In this document: piece after piece, positions 37,625 to 49,308 of the stretch
How positions within the stretch are numbered: position 1 is the first letter of the stretch
Layout: every line of letters begins with the position of its first letter
Notes under the pieces: model-generated
The model's input: only the letters and a program-made list of their open reading frames with translations
Databases searched by the model: none
Told to the model about the DNA's origin: nothing
From: Hedera helix
Taxonomy: Eukaryota > Streptophyta > Magnoliopsida > Apiales > Araliaceae
DNA: 64,000 nucleotides
Reading direction: 5' to 3'
Assembly: GCA_947179155.2 (NCBI GenBank)
Contig: OX359282.1
Span: 27,025,721-27,089,720, forward strand
Made by a program: the position numbers and the translations under genes

Positions 37625-38317
37625 ACCTGTGACGACCCCAAATCCGGGTTCCATAACCTCGAGTTTGGTTCTCACTATTCAACACATTACTAACAATTAA
37701 ATACATACATTGCATTTAAATATCGCGGAATAATACATATTGGTTCCCTTCAAAAGGTTACAATACCAGGGTCTATCAACCTTAACATAATAACAGTTCC
37801 TATCACAAGGAATTACAAAAGGTTTAACAACCGTAAATACATAATTAAAGATCTAATTAGCATGCATAAGCTAACTTAAGCTCTGGCTTTTCCTTTTCCC
37901 TTATCCTTCTTTGAGCAATCAGGATTATCTGAAAAATGGTTCATGATATAGCAAGAATGAGCAACTAGTTTGCTCAGCAAGTTTAGAACAATCATATAGA
38001 TTTAATATATCATGAATGAATGGGAAATGTCATCAATGGTTCAACAATAGATATAACAATTGTGAATGAAACAGGATTCAAATTTTAATAAACAGAATAT
38101 TTGAATCTTAAAATGCTGAGTGGTCACTAAGGACCCTGAACTAACGAGGGTATAATAGAGTTTCCTCTGACCCTTTTAGTTGTTTGGTTTTCAAGGGGAT
38201 CAGCCTATTCAACCCGCTGTATATGCATTACATTTAGTCACTGGCGCCCAAAGTCGGTTTCCCGACACAAAATCCCCTAATTTAGGGTTGTTCAATTCTC
38301 AGACTTAATATAAGAAA

Positions 38318-39706
38318 TGTGACGCCCCCAAATCTGAGCCCACACAGCCCAAACTTGAGTCGTCAAAAGACTACAACAAAATTATTACAATGAAATACAA
38401 CGTACAACAATACAGTGGATAATACAACACAACTAAGTCTTCATTATTATTGCCACACTATTTTATAACACGTGAAGACTATGATAGTTATCCCCGCACT
38501 CTCACTCCATTCCCCCGCTAGACCCTGTTACGTTCTCATCTCCTTAACACGTGACTGGATATTGATTTAAATGAGGTTGATCAACTTGAAAAATTCCTGC
38601 ACTCCTTTTGGCTTTCAAACTCTCAAAATAACCTTACTATTCTCAGAGAAAACTCATAAATTCTTATAGAAAAATTTTATGTTTTAGGTGTGATTTTTCT
38701 ATTCAGCTGAACAAGCTATTTATAGGAGAAAAGAAGTTACTATGCACGGTAGGTGAAATAAAAAAATTTCAGCTGAGGCTGCGCAGCAGCCTCCACCAAC
38801 TCTTCAGCAATTCTCACATTTCTCACATTTCATGTGGGCCCCACAATGGGTCCCACATGTTTCTTACTATTCACTTACTATTCACGTTACTATTCACGCC
38901 ACTATTCACGTTACTATTCACGTCACTATTCACGTTACTATTTCAAATAGTAAAATTAATTTTTTATTTATTTATTTATTTATTTATTCTTCCTGTGAGT
39001 CCAACATATAAAATAATGTTACCACAACAATGTAAGAAACACGTTACATATTTTTATTAATTTAATAATATAATTTATAGTGTATTTACTACTGTGACAA
39101 TTATTAGATTCAATAATTTTAAACTACAGTGCACCAACAATTATTGACTCGATGATATGAAATACAGTGTAATGACAATTATTGAATCAATAATGCAAAA
39201 TACTGTGTAGCAACAATAATTGAATTGATAATATAAAATATTATGCAGTGACAATTATTGATGAAATGATGCGCAACAGTTATGGTGTCAATTATCAAAC
39301 CAATAATATGAGACACTGTGCAATACCGTGTGCTACTGTAGAGTACCGTGTGCTACAGAAAATACCATAAATTACCGTATGCTACTATTATTTTATCACC
39401 GGTATTTTAACAGTTAACACCGTTGACTATTTTTATTTAAAAAGGTTACTTCTGTCGTTTTCTATATTCGACAAATATTCCGTTGTGGGGTCCACAAATA
39501 ATTTGTTATTTCGGCGCCGTCGTACGGCACGAATATTCCCCGACAAAACGAATATTCCCCGACAAAACGAATATTGTCCGTCAAAATAAAATTTGCACAT
39601 AGCATCCTTAACTTTCAATTTCGTCAATTTAACCACTTACTGTTTCATGAAAAATATATATGAAGAAAAATTAAATTTTATATTTCATAAAATTCGGGGT
39701 CTTACA
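38318..39706 (-). repeat. 3' LTR of element C
   Basis: On the - strand it runs from TGTAAGACCCCG to GGGGGCGTCACA. The U3 has seven or so TTACTATTCACG-type repeats (38863-38943), a TATA box (38716-38725) and a closing ~240 bases shared with the 3.4 kb solo LTR. Confidence 0.95.
38716..38725 (-). promoter_or_regulatory. TATA box of element C LTR (3' copy)
   Basis: CTATAAATAG on the - strand, with the repeated CGTGAATAGTAA block about 140-220 bases upstream of it. The same box in the 5' LTR is at 43626-43635. Confidence 0.65.
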
Positions 39707-41771
39707 ACCTCCCCTCCTTATGAAATTTCGTCCCCGAAATTGACGTACCTGGCATTTCGAAGAGGTAAGGATATTTAGATTTCATCTCGGATTCTAGCTC
39801 CCAGGTCATTTCCTCAATATCTTGGTTCCTCCATAAAACCTTAACTTGAGGTATAACCTTTGAGCATAGAATCTGCTCCTTCTTATCTAGGATCTTAACA
39901 TGTACCTCCTCATACGTTAAATCTTCTGCTATAACGTCTGGTTCTAACTCAATAACGTGGTTTGGGTCCTTCACATATTTACGTAACATAGATATGTGAA
40001 AAACGTTATGGATGCGAGACATACTTGGTGGTAAGGCTAGTCTGTAAGCTACAGTTCCCACCCGATCGAGGATTTCAAATGGGCCAATAAATCGAGGGTT
40101 GAGTTTTCCTCTCTTTCCGAATCTCGTAACTCCTTTCCATGGAGAAACACGTAAGAATACATGATCTCCGACGTTGAAACTTTCGTCTCTCCGATGAAGA
40201 TCAGCACAACTCTTTTGTCGTTCTTGCGCTGTCTGTATTCGTTGTCGGATCATTTGGATCTTTTCGGTCGTCAAGCGTACCAACTCGGGTCCCAACAATT
40301 TTGCTTCTCCTACCTCATTCCAACATATTGGAGAGCAACACTTCCTTCCATACAAAGCCTCGAATGGAGCCATGCCTATGCTTGCTTGGTAACTGTTGTT
40401 GTAAGAAAATTCCACCAATGGCAAGTACTTATCCCAACTTCCTTTGAAGTCTAATACACAAAGTCTCAAAAGATCTTTGAGGGTCTTGATCGTCCTTTCC
40501 GATTGTCCGTCCGTTTGAGGATGGTATGCAGAACTAAAACGTAGTTCAGTGCCCATAGCTTTTTGTAGACTGATCCAAAAGCGTGAAGTGAATCTAGGAT
40601 CTCGATCAGAAACTATGGAAACTGGCATGCCATGCAATCTCACGATCTCATTTATGTACATACCGGCAAGACGTTCAAGTGAAAAGTTTTCTCGTATAGG
40701 CAAGAAATGAGCGGATTTGGTCAATCTATCTACGATGACCCAAATTGCATCTAAGCCTTGAGAAACTTTGGGAAGACCCGTCATGAAATCCATATTGATG
40801 TGTTCCCACTTCCATTCGGGAACCTCAAGTGGTTGTAATGGACCCTTAGGTACTTGATGTTCTGCCTTAACACGTTGACAAGTTAGACACCTTGAGATAA
40901 ACTCTGCAATCTCCCTTTTCATATTGTTCCACCAAAATGTATGTCGAAGATCTCGATACATCTTGGTACCTCCTGGGTGGATTGCAAATGGCGTGTTGTG
41001 TGCCTCTATCATGATTTTATGCTTCAAATCAGGATCGTTAGGAACACAGAGTCGAGAGTTGACTCGAAGTATTCCTTTCTCGTCGATTCTTGCTCCGGGA
41101 ATGACACCTTCTTATACTTTCTTCATCATGTTCATTAGTTCCGGATCGGTAGCTTGAACAACTTTAATTTTATCGATTAAAGCCGGTTCTACTCGCACGT
41201 GAGCAATCTTCGAGTGGGTCCCTAGTATCTTTAGCTCTATCTCCATCTTTTGCAAGTCGTACAAAATACGTTTTTGTGTTGTCAGCAGTGCACTTGTACT
41301 CGCATAAGATTTTCTGCTCAAAGTGTCAGCTACAACGTTCGCCTTTCCCGGGTGATACTGGATTGTGTGGTCGTAATCCTTCAACAGCTCAAGCCAACGT
41401 CGTTGTCGCATGTTGAGTTCCTTCTGGGTGAAGAAATACTTGAGACTTTTATGATCCGTATAGATATCCACTTTTTCTCCGTACAAGTAGTGTCTCCAGA
41501 TCTTCAACGCGAAAACGACTGCTGCCAACTCTAGATCATGAGTAGGATAATTTTTCTCATAATCTTTGAGTTGTCGAGAGGCATAAGCTATAACATTTCC
41601 ATGTAGCATAAGGACACAACCTAGACCTTTGCCTGAAGCATCGCTATATATGACGAATTTTCCTGATCCTGATGGAATGGTCAGAACAGGAGCTGAAACA
41701 AGTCTCCTCTTGAGTTCTTGAAAACTCTTCTCGTATTCCTCGCTCGAATGATACCGATATCTAATAATCAA
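39702..41771 (-). pseudogene. Element C RNase H and integrase with chromodomain
   Basis: 41771-41115 encodes RNase H (IYSDASGKGLGC, LELAAVVFALK, YTDHKSLKYFFT, VVADTLSRKS). A TAA at 41112-41114 interrupts the frame, which then continues to 39702. Integrase is complete in sequence: zinc region H...H...CLTC, core NMDFMTG, SDRDPRF, GQSERTIKTLKD with the D,D,35E layout, and a chromodomain tail (VKVLWRNQDIEEMTWELE). The stop codon of the frame lies past the polypurine tract, five bases inside the 3' LTR, so the last ~15 residues are encoded by the tract itself. RT is absent upstream. Confidence 0.9.
39707..39719 (-). other. Polypurine tract of element C
   Basis: AAGGAGGGGAGGT on the - strand, immediately before the 3' LTR. 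Confidence 0.88.
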
Positions 41772-41790
41772 ACTTTCATCTCTTGGCGTT

Positions 41791-42537
41791 CTATGAGAGC
41801 CATTTGGTATTGAGCTTTGGAAAAGGGTTTAGTATCGGGTTCAAGATCGATACAGAATTCAATTTCTCGGTTTGGGGATAAGCCAGGAAGTTCCTCAGGA
41901 AAAACGTCAGGAACTCATTAACAATAGGAATATCATTCAAGTTTGACGTGTTTTTGTTCAAATCAATGACATGGGCTAAAAAGGCTTGACATCCGTTTTT
42001 CAATAAACGAATGACTTTATGGCTAGAAATAATATTTATAGATTTCAATGGTTTAGTTGTTTGAATTTGCATGACAGGTTGATTAGGAATATGAAAACAA
42101 TCAATTTTAGTATGATGGGTAGTCAACCAATTAATTCCTAAAATCACATCAAATTCATGCATCTCCAAAGAAATAAGGTCAACAGGGAATGTGAGGTTGT
42201 TGATTTGAACTAGGCAAGATTTATAGATAGTAAATGTAATAGGTATTTCTCCCAATGAAGTTTCAACTGATAAGACAAGATTTAAGTTTTCAATAGTCAA
42301 ATTTAAACGTTGAGTACATATAGGTGAGATAAAAGAGTGGATAGAGCCAGTATCTAACATAGCGTAGAATTCACGAGAATTTATTAATAACTTACCAGTT
42401 ATCACCTCCTTCGGTTTCTTAACTGTTATCGTCAAATCGAATCCCGAGTACTTCATTCGGATCTTCACGTATTTCAACCATGGGAATACCACTAAATAAT
42501 TCTCTAACGAACTGTTTCTCGGATTCCTCAACTTCAT
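41791..42537 (-). pseudogene. Element C retropepsin-like protease and truncated RT start
   Basis: Retropepsin motifs are clear: AMLDTGSIHSFIS (catalytic DTG), the second half HEFDVILGINWL and the linker IPIVNEF. A one-base loss near 41911 shifts the frame. The alternative frame carries on through the proline-rich linker (ELPG, REIEF) to the first residues before RT (SKAQYQMALIERQEMK) and then stops at the RT deletion junction. The frame begins inside the 5' ORF, overlapping it by 119 bases in another phase, so expression would need frameshifting or reinitiation. Confidence 0.82.
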
Positions 42538-43027
42538 CAGTAGTAACGTACCAATGATTTCTATAAGAATAGTATTTTCGATAGACTGCAGTTTCCATGA
42601 TAGTGACTAACTTAACCTGAATTCCTTTAAATTGTAACGCCCAAAAGTATAGAAACATCATTTTTAAATAATCTTGAAACTCATAGCTGGAACACCATAA
42701 ATCCCAAAGACTAATATGAAAAGTCCATATATTCTGATCCTTTGTTATAGAGCATAACCAGGTGATATGACTCTCCCAATTAGTGAGTAAATTAAAGGCA
42801 ATAATTTCTGCAAGTTCATTACTTCCTTTAATTGCTTCTAAAAATGGATCTAGAACGACTGTAGCAGAACTTTCACCTTCATCCTTACTGGATAGAACAC
42901 GCATAATTTTTGCCTTAGGCAAATGATTCAACTCTGAGTTTGTAAGAAGATTATTCGCCGCCTCTTGTTTTGCAGCTACATTTGTTTCGGTCATTTCATA
43001 GTTAACCTCCTGATTTCCAGATGCCAT
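42419..43027 (-). CDS. Element C 5' ORF: unfamiliar 202-residue protein in gag position
   Basis: An intact frame from ATG 43027 to TAA 42419 in the place where gag is expected, but without the gag core pattern or CCHC knuckles. The N-terminal ~70 residues are polar (Gln, Asn, Glu, Lys). The central part (about 75-155) is aromatic and hydrophobic, with many Trp, Tyr and Phe (TWLC, WTFHISLWDLW, YFWALQFKG, RKYYSYRNHWYV). The C-terminal ~45 residues are acidic (DEVEESEK, REDPNEV). It could be a highly diverged gag, a captured host sequence, or a short accessory protein; I recognise no family. The frame is clean although the neighbouring pol frame is damaged. Confidence 0.6.
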   Translation of the reverse strand: MASGNQEVNYEMTETNVAAKQEAANNLLTNSELNHLPKAKIMRVLSSKDEGESSATVVLDPFLEAIKGSNELAEIIAFNLLTNWESHITWLCSITKDQNIWTFHISLWDLWCSSYEFQDYLKMMFLYFWALQFKGIQVKLVTIMETAVYRKYYSYRNHWYVTTDEVEESEKQFVRELFSGIPMVEIREDPNEVLGIRFDDNS

Positions 43028-43213
43028 ACTTAACTGTGGTCACAAAATAAATGTTAGTTCAAATAAACTGACTCATCACTTCATGTCCCTATATTCAAAT
43101 CAACTCATTAGATAATAAAATCTAATTTAGGTGGGACACACTAGTGACCGATTCTATTCGTCTCTCCCCTCCTAATTCTAACCCCAGATCTCCATTAAAG
43201 ACCATATCCCTAA

Positions 43214-43225
43214 GCTCTGATACCA
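43214..43225 (-). other. Primer binding site of element C
   Basis: TGGTATCAGAGC on the - strand, two bases from the 5' LTR. Same initiator tRNA-Met primer as elements A and B. The 186 bases between it and the 5' ORF are leader with no supported gene. Confidence 0.92.
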
Positions 43226-43227
43226 AC

Positions 43228-44616
43228 TGTGACGCCCCCAAATCTGAGCCCACACAGCCCAAACTTGAGTCGTCAAAAGACTACAACAAAATTATTACAA
43301 TGAAATACAACGTACAACAATACAGTGGATAATACAACACAACTAAGTCTTCATTATTATTGCCACACTATTTTATAACACGTGAAAACTATGATAGTTA
43401 TCCCCGCACTCTCACTTCATTCCCCGGCTAGACCCCGTTACGTTCTCATCTCCTTAACACGTGACTGGATATTGATTTAAATGAGGTTGATCAACTTGAA
43501 AAATTCCTGCACTCCTTTTGGCTTTCAAACTCTCAAAATAACCTTACTATTCTCAGAGAAAACTCATAAATTCTTATAGAAAAATTTTATGTTTTAGGTG
43601 TGATTTTTCTATTCAGCTGAACAAGCTATTTATAGGAGAAAAGAAGTTACTATGCACGGTAGGTGAAATAAAAAAATTTCAGCAGAGGCTGCGCAGCAGC
43701 CTCCACCAACTCTTCAGCAATTCTCACATTTCTCACATTTCATGTGGGCCCCACAATGGGTCCCACATGTTTCTTACTATTCACTTACTATTCACGTTAC
43801 TATTCACGTCACTATTCACGTTACTATTCACGTCACTATTCACGTTACTATTTCAAATAGTAAAATTAATTTTTTTTTTATTTATTTATTTATTTATTCT
43901 TCCTGTGAGTCCAACATATAAAATAATGTTACCACAACAATGTAAGAAACACGTTACATATTTTTATTAATTTAATAATATAATTTATAGTGTATTTGCT
44001 ACTGTGACAATTATTAGATTCAATAATTTTAAACTACAGTGCACCAACAATTATTGACTCGATGATATGAAATACAGTGTAATGACAATTATTGAATCAA
44101 TAATGCAAAATACTGTGTAGCAACAATAATTGAATTGATAATATAAAATATTATGCAGTGACAATTATTGATGAAATGATGCGCAACAGTTATGGTGTCA
44201 ATTATCAGACCAATAATATGAGACACTGTGCAATACCGTGTGCTACTGTAGAGTACCGTGTGCTACAGAAAATACCATAAATTACCGTATGCTACTATTA
44301 TTTTATCACCGGTATTTTAACAGTTAACACCGTTGACTATTTTTATTTAAAAAGGTTACTTCTGTCGTTTTCTATATCCGACAAATATTCCGTTGTGGGG
44401 TCCACAAATAATTTGTTATTTCGGCGCCGTCGTACGGCACGAATATTCCCCGACAAAACGAATATTCCCCGACAAAACGAATATTGTCCGTCAAAATAAA
44501 ATTTGCACATAGCATCCTTAACTTTCAATTTTGTCAATTTAACCACTTACTGTTTCATGAAAAATATATATGAAGAAAAATTAAATTTTATATTTCATAA
44601 AATTCGGGGTCTTACA
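43228..44616 (-). repeat. 5' LTR of element C
   Basis: 1,389 bases, matching 38318-39706 at all but about ten positions. Includes the TATA box (43626-43635) and the TTACTATTCACG repeats (about 43773-43853). Confidence 0.95.
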
Positions 44617-47600
44617 AGAAATCCGAACCCAACAATGGTTTTTTTAAAAGTATTCAAGTATTGAATTTATAAACGTAATGTCTAGCTGAACTATTAGCTT
44701 TTGACATTTTTAGTACAGTTCATGAATCAAGAACTAATAAGCTTCAAGTGCACTAAGTGCGATTTTATAAACAATATGGATGTGGAATAATTTTTAATAA
44801 TTAAACCACTTCAAGCTTTGACAATAAATACAAGTATAGAAACTTGTTCAACAATAAATGAGTAGGGTTAGAGAACTTGCCTGTTTGCTCAGCTACAAAA
44901 ATTGTCTAGCTTTAACTAACTTGCTTTGAAAGACCTAACATTAATAAAGTCGGTCTAATAATTAGTACGACGTATTTGCATAACTATACGCTTAATAACG
45001 AACTTATTTACCACATAAGTACTAACACATAAATTACATTAGTCAAAACAATATTATTAACCTTATAGACCCTCAATCATATTAGGTTAATAATTTAATA
45101 AGTTATAAAATATTTTTCTTAAGTGTTGGACACTTATTAAACCTTTAAACAACTTATTATAATTGTTTAATTAAATTCAATTTATTTTATTAACTCAATC
45201 TCTTTTTAATTACTATTTAATATTGATTAAATAGAAATTTATTAATTAACTCTAGTTATTATTTAAAATAAATAATAACTAATTGTACTTACCTATTATT
45301 TAATTATAATTAAATAATAAATAATTGTTAACTTAGTTTTAACCTTCTTTAATTTAATGTTAATCAACCAATAATTAACTAAGTAATTAACCTTACTTAT
45401 TATTTAATTAAGGAAATTAAATAATAGTTTACTAATCTTAATCCTCTTTAATTATTATTTAATGTCAATTAAATAATAATTAATTATTTAATTAATTTTA
45501 ATTATTATTTAAGGTTAAATAATAATCAAATCATTCTTATTTATTATTTAAATTAAATAATAAATTATTACTCTAATAACTTAATTTTCATTAATCGTTA
45601 TTTAATGCTAATTAAATAATAATTAATTACTTAATTATCCTTATTTATTATTTAATAATATTTAAATAATAAATAATTAATTTATAAATTTTATCTCTCT
45701 TTAAATATTATTTAATAGGCATTAAATAATAATTGCTAATTTATCATCTTTATTTATTATTAACATTTAAAATAATAAATAAATAATAAATTTATTTAAC
45801 TTAACCATGGTTTAGCTAACTAGATTAATATTTAAAATATTTAAATATTAAACTTATTGAAAAATATTCTCCCCAATATTATTTTTGCATTATTATTATT
45901 TTTGTTATAATTTTAAATTAATTTTCAAATATTTAAATTAATTAAAATTTACCCGAATGACATTTTCGTAATTAAGTTGAAAAACCGGACCGATGGCAAT
46001 TTCGTAAATAATTCGAAAACTGAACCGAGGGCAGAATGGTAATTCTGCCAAGAAAAACACGGAGGGGCAGAATCGTAATTCCACCGAAAAATTTCTTACC
46101 GCGCATTGCGCGCGTTTTAGTTTTTACGGGTCAAAACGACGCCGTTTTTGAAAGGCCGGAAATGGCTTCCGCGCGTACGCGCGGAGTGAATTTTCTACGG
46201 ACGCCAAACGACGTCGTTTGGCTCCGCGTCCTCGGTGAACAATACGTGGCGCGCATTGCGCGAAAATTTAATTTTTTTTTTCTTCGCAGATTGTGAACAG
46301 TGTTCCGGCTATACACATTTTAAATAAAAATATACCTTCAATAAATCTTTAACTCTTCAATAAAAATCCAAAAAATTTACCAATCACCTTATATTAATTT
46401 ATAACATGAAAAAATAATTTTTCATGATTTAATATCATTATTTTTTTATAAAAATTTTTACATCACATAAACTACCATAAATCATAACTTTTTGTATAAA
46501 ACTCCATTTTGAGTGATTCAAACTTTGTTTTTCTCATGATTTAATGTTCTATAATATTAGAACATCAAACCTAAGTTTTATAAAAAATATTTTTGGTCAT
46601 AAATTTCAAGACTTGATTATACACTATTAAACACATATTTTAGCATACAAAATATACCAAAATACAAACCAAATATTTTAAACTCAAGCATGACATAAAT
46701 ATTACAACTACACATTCATAACTATATTAACATGTTTATACTAACATGATGATTTATTAAATTTAAATACAACACTTTATTTAAAATAACTATTACCTTG
46801 ATTTAATGGCTATTCTTCTTTTTCTTCCAAAATAGGTGGTGAAAGAAGATGACATGCACCAAGAACTCCTTCTCCTCTCTTAGTATTTTGCTCTCACTAT
46901 TTTCTCACTCTCAAATGCTCTCTAGCTCTCTCTTTTGGACTTGGAAATAAAAGATGAGAAATGATTTACAAAAACTACTAACTTGTAAGTATACTTACAA
47001 TTTGAATAGATATAGAATCTATATCTATCAAATTTCCATAATGAGGGTGGTTGGAGACTTGTGCAAGAATTCTAGCTAAGTACTAAGTTGGTGAAAAGAA
47101 ACATGGTTTCATGTACTTTTAAAAATAAAACAAGCAATCCTTTTAATTAAATAAAAATCAAATAATACAAAACCTCACTTTTCTCTCTCCTTCCTAGCAT
47201 GATGGTCGGCTGATAGCTTGGTTTTTGTCCCAATTTTATTGTCACTTTTTCACTTTTTAATAATTAATAAGTTAATTTAAGTATTTTTCAAGTGGGCCAA
47301 TCATTGGGCTTTAATTTAAAATACCAATTGGGCTTCTATTAAATTGTTTGGGCTACTAAATTGTCAAATTTTATTATTCCCCACTTGGGCTACTAATTGA
47401 CCCATGTTGGGCTAATTTAATAATTTACACATTAATTATTCAATCCATGGTTAAATAAATAATTAGATTGAATAAATAATTAAATATTCTAACCCATAAG
47501 TATTAAATTACTAAATGGACTAATAAATATTATTATTAATATTTCACATTATTTACATTAATTAATAATCATATTAATTAATTTATTATATTTAATTAAC

Positions 47601-47861
47601 TCATTATATTCAATTTAATTGAATATTTAATTAATAGGAAACTTATCAATTATTTTGATATTAAAACTTTAGGGTTTGTTCACTAATTTAATAACATATT
47701 AGTGACCTCCTTTAATTAATTTTAGTAATTAATTACATAATTATTTAATCACATAATTAATTAATCACATAAAAAGATTTAAATAATCTCGTAAAATTAA
47801 CTCGTTGGAAATTAAATTAATAATTTAATTAATAAAGATGTGGAAATTCTAGGACCTTACA

Positions 47862-47989
47862 ATTTATCCTAACATAGATGGGAAGGGATACCCTACTATT
47901 TTCAATCTTCATCGTTCGTTGCAGCTGCCTTCTGAACCTATCTTCACAGCTCAATAAGAATTGAACTCTCGACCTTTATATTAATAATA
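47862..47989. other. Flank between element B and the MULE-like element
   Basis: 47862-47866 is the right TSD of element B; 47981-47989 is the left TSD of the next element. The ~110 bases between are not AT-rich but show no assignable gene. Confidence 0.6.
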
Positions 47990-49235
47990 GAGTAAATTAC
48001 ACTGACACTCCCTCTAAATAACTATAATAACACTCACCTCCCCTCTAAATTTTTAAGTAACAGTTATCACCCTTTCAAGTTTTAAGGGTTGACTAAATAG
48101 ATAAAGTTACATATTTATCCTTGTATGTTATCAAATTTTAATTCATGATTTTTTAATTATCCTTTTTTAAAACAATATATTTTAATTATAGTTTATTTGT
48201 AATTAAGATTATCTCATTCAAATTGTTGGTAACTTATATATATAAAAAAAAATTAATTTAGTTTAATTAACACATATTTTTTAATAAGTGGCACAAATAT
48301 TAAGAATTTTTAATTAAATTATTAATGGAGTTGTTCTAATTAGAGTGATTGAGTATGTTGATAGTTTAGTTTTTGGTGTTTAATGGCAAAAATTATTATT
48401 TGAATTCTTAGTTTCATATTATGATTTTTATATGTTAAATTTTCTTGAGTATATGTCAAAATTTGGGATGTTTATGATTTTAATTACATTTTTTAGTACA
48501 TAGTTGATGTTATTTTTGTGTAATGTTGAAAAAGAAAATATAATAATATTTATTAATACTTCTATCTTGTAAAAAGATTTTTCTTTTAATATATTTTTTC
48601 TTTTTTTGAGTAACAACATTTGTCATTTTTATTGTAAATAATTATGTTTAAGTGTGACTTATGTTTAATTTTAACATTTGAGAAAAATAATTAACATTTT
48701 TTTAATACTTTTTTATATGAATAATAAGATTCGTTCTGTAATAATAAGTTTGTTTTACGTAAATTTTAATTTTTGAGAAAAATAATTATCATTTTTTTTT
48801 GCGTTAATTTGTACTTTTTATGGGTATTAAATTTTTACTTTTTAATTACAAAAAAATATATATATTTGAATGTATATTACGTAAATCTTAATCTTTGAGG
48901 AATTTAATTAGCAAAATGTCTATGACTTTTATTATAAAATGAATATTTGTTATTTTTTGATATTTATGTTATTTATTGCACATGTTCATAATTTAATTAA
49001 TTAGATCAAGTTGAGTAAAAATTATAATATACAAATTTATATTTAGTGGATATATTAAACACTATAATTTAAAAAGTGTATTGGACATTATGTTAAAAAA
49101 AAAAATTGGATATTAGTTGGTCAACCACACTAGTGGCAGTGAATATAACATATTATAGACTAGATTACTTGAAAAACTAGAGGGGTGGTTAATATTATTA
49201 TGATTATCTACATGGGGTGTCGGTGTATTTTACTC
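47990..49235. mobile_element. MULE-like non-autonomous DNA transposon, 1,246 bp
   Basis: Terminal inverted repeats of about 75 bases begin GAGTAAATTACACTGACACT on the left and, read from the right on the other strand, GAGTAAAATACACCGACACC, with roughly 75-80% identity by eye. The 9-bp TSD TTAATAATA (47981-47989, 49236-49244) is perfect. GRGTAAATTACA termini with 9-bp duplications are typical of Mutator-like elements. The interior is AT-rich with no transposase; the 63-codon ORF at 48428-48619 is not convincing. Confidence 0.88.
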
Positions 49236-49308
49236 TTAATAATAACATTGTGTCATTTATATTACTATTCATATTTTTTTTAACAAATGATATCCCCCTA
49301 ATCTCATA

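Larger units (their letters stand above)
38318..44616 (-). mobile_element. Element C: RT-less Ty3/gypsy element with 1,389-bp LTRs
   Basis: Both LTRs (38318-39706 and 43228-44616) are 1,389 bases and differ at about ten sites. The TSD AGAAA is perfect (38313-38317, 44617-44621). The internal 3,521 bases hold a primer site, an unfamiliar 5' ORF, protease, RNase H, integrase, chromodomain and a polypurine tract. The RT domain is missing: the frame passes from the last residues before RT to the start of RNase H within about 40 bases near 41760-41790. No zinc knuckle is seen. A recent insertion without its own RT implies mobilisation in trans, probably by a full-length relative whose LTR resembles 30206-33605. 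Confidence 0.93.
24261..47861 (-). mobile_element. Element B: Tekay-type chromovirus carrying two nested insertions
   Basis: The - strand element is bounded by a perfect TSD ATTTA (24256-24260, 47862-47866). Its 3' LTR is 24261-28190. Its 5' LTR is 37628-47861, interrupted by element C. After subtracting element C and one TSD copy, both LTRs are exactly 3,930 bases. A solo LTR interrupts the RNase H region. Without insertions the element is 13,892 bases with a 6,032-base internal region. It carries a primer site, ORF1, gag, protease, RT, RNase H, integrase, chromodomain and polypurine tract, as in element A. LTR divergence is roughly 0.6% by eye. Confidence 0.97.
37628..47861 (-). repeat. 5' LTR of element B, split by element C
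   Basis: The LTR occupies 37628-38317 and 44617-47861. Removing 38318-44616 and one AGAAA copy restores 3,930 bases collinear with 24261-28190, with about two dozen substitutions by eye. The palindrome cluster is preserved at 46098-46263. Confidence 0.96.
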
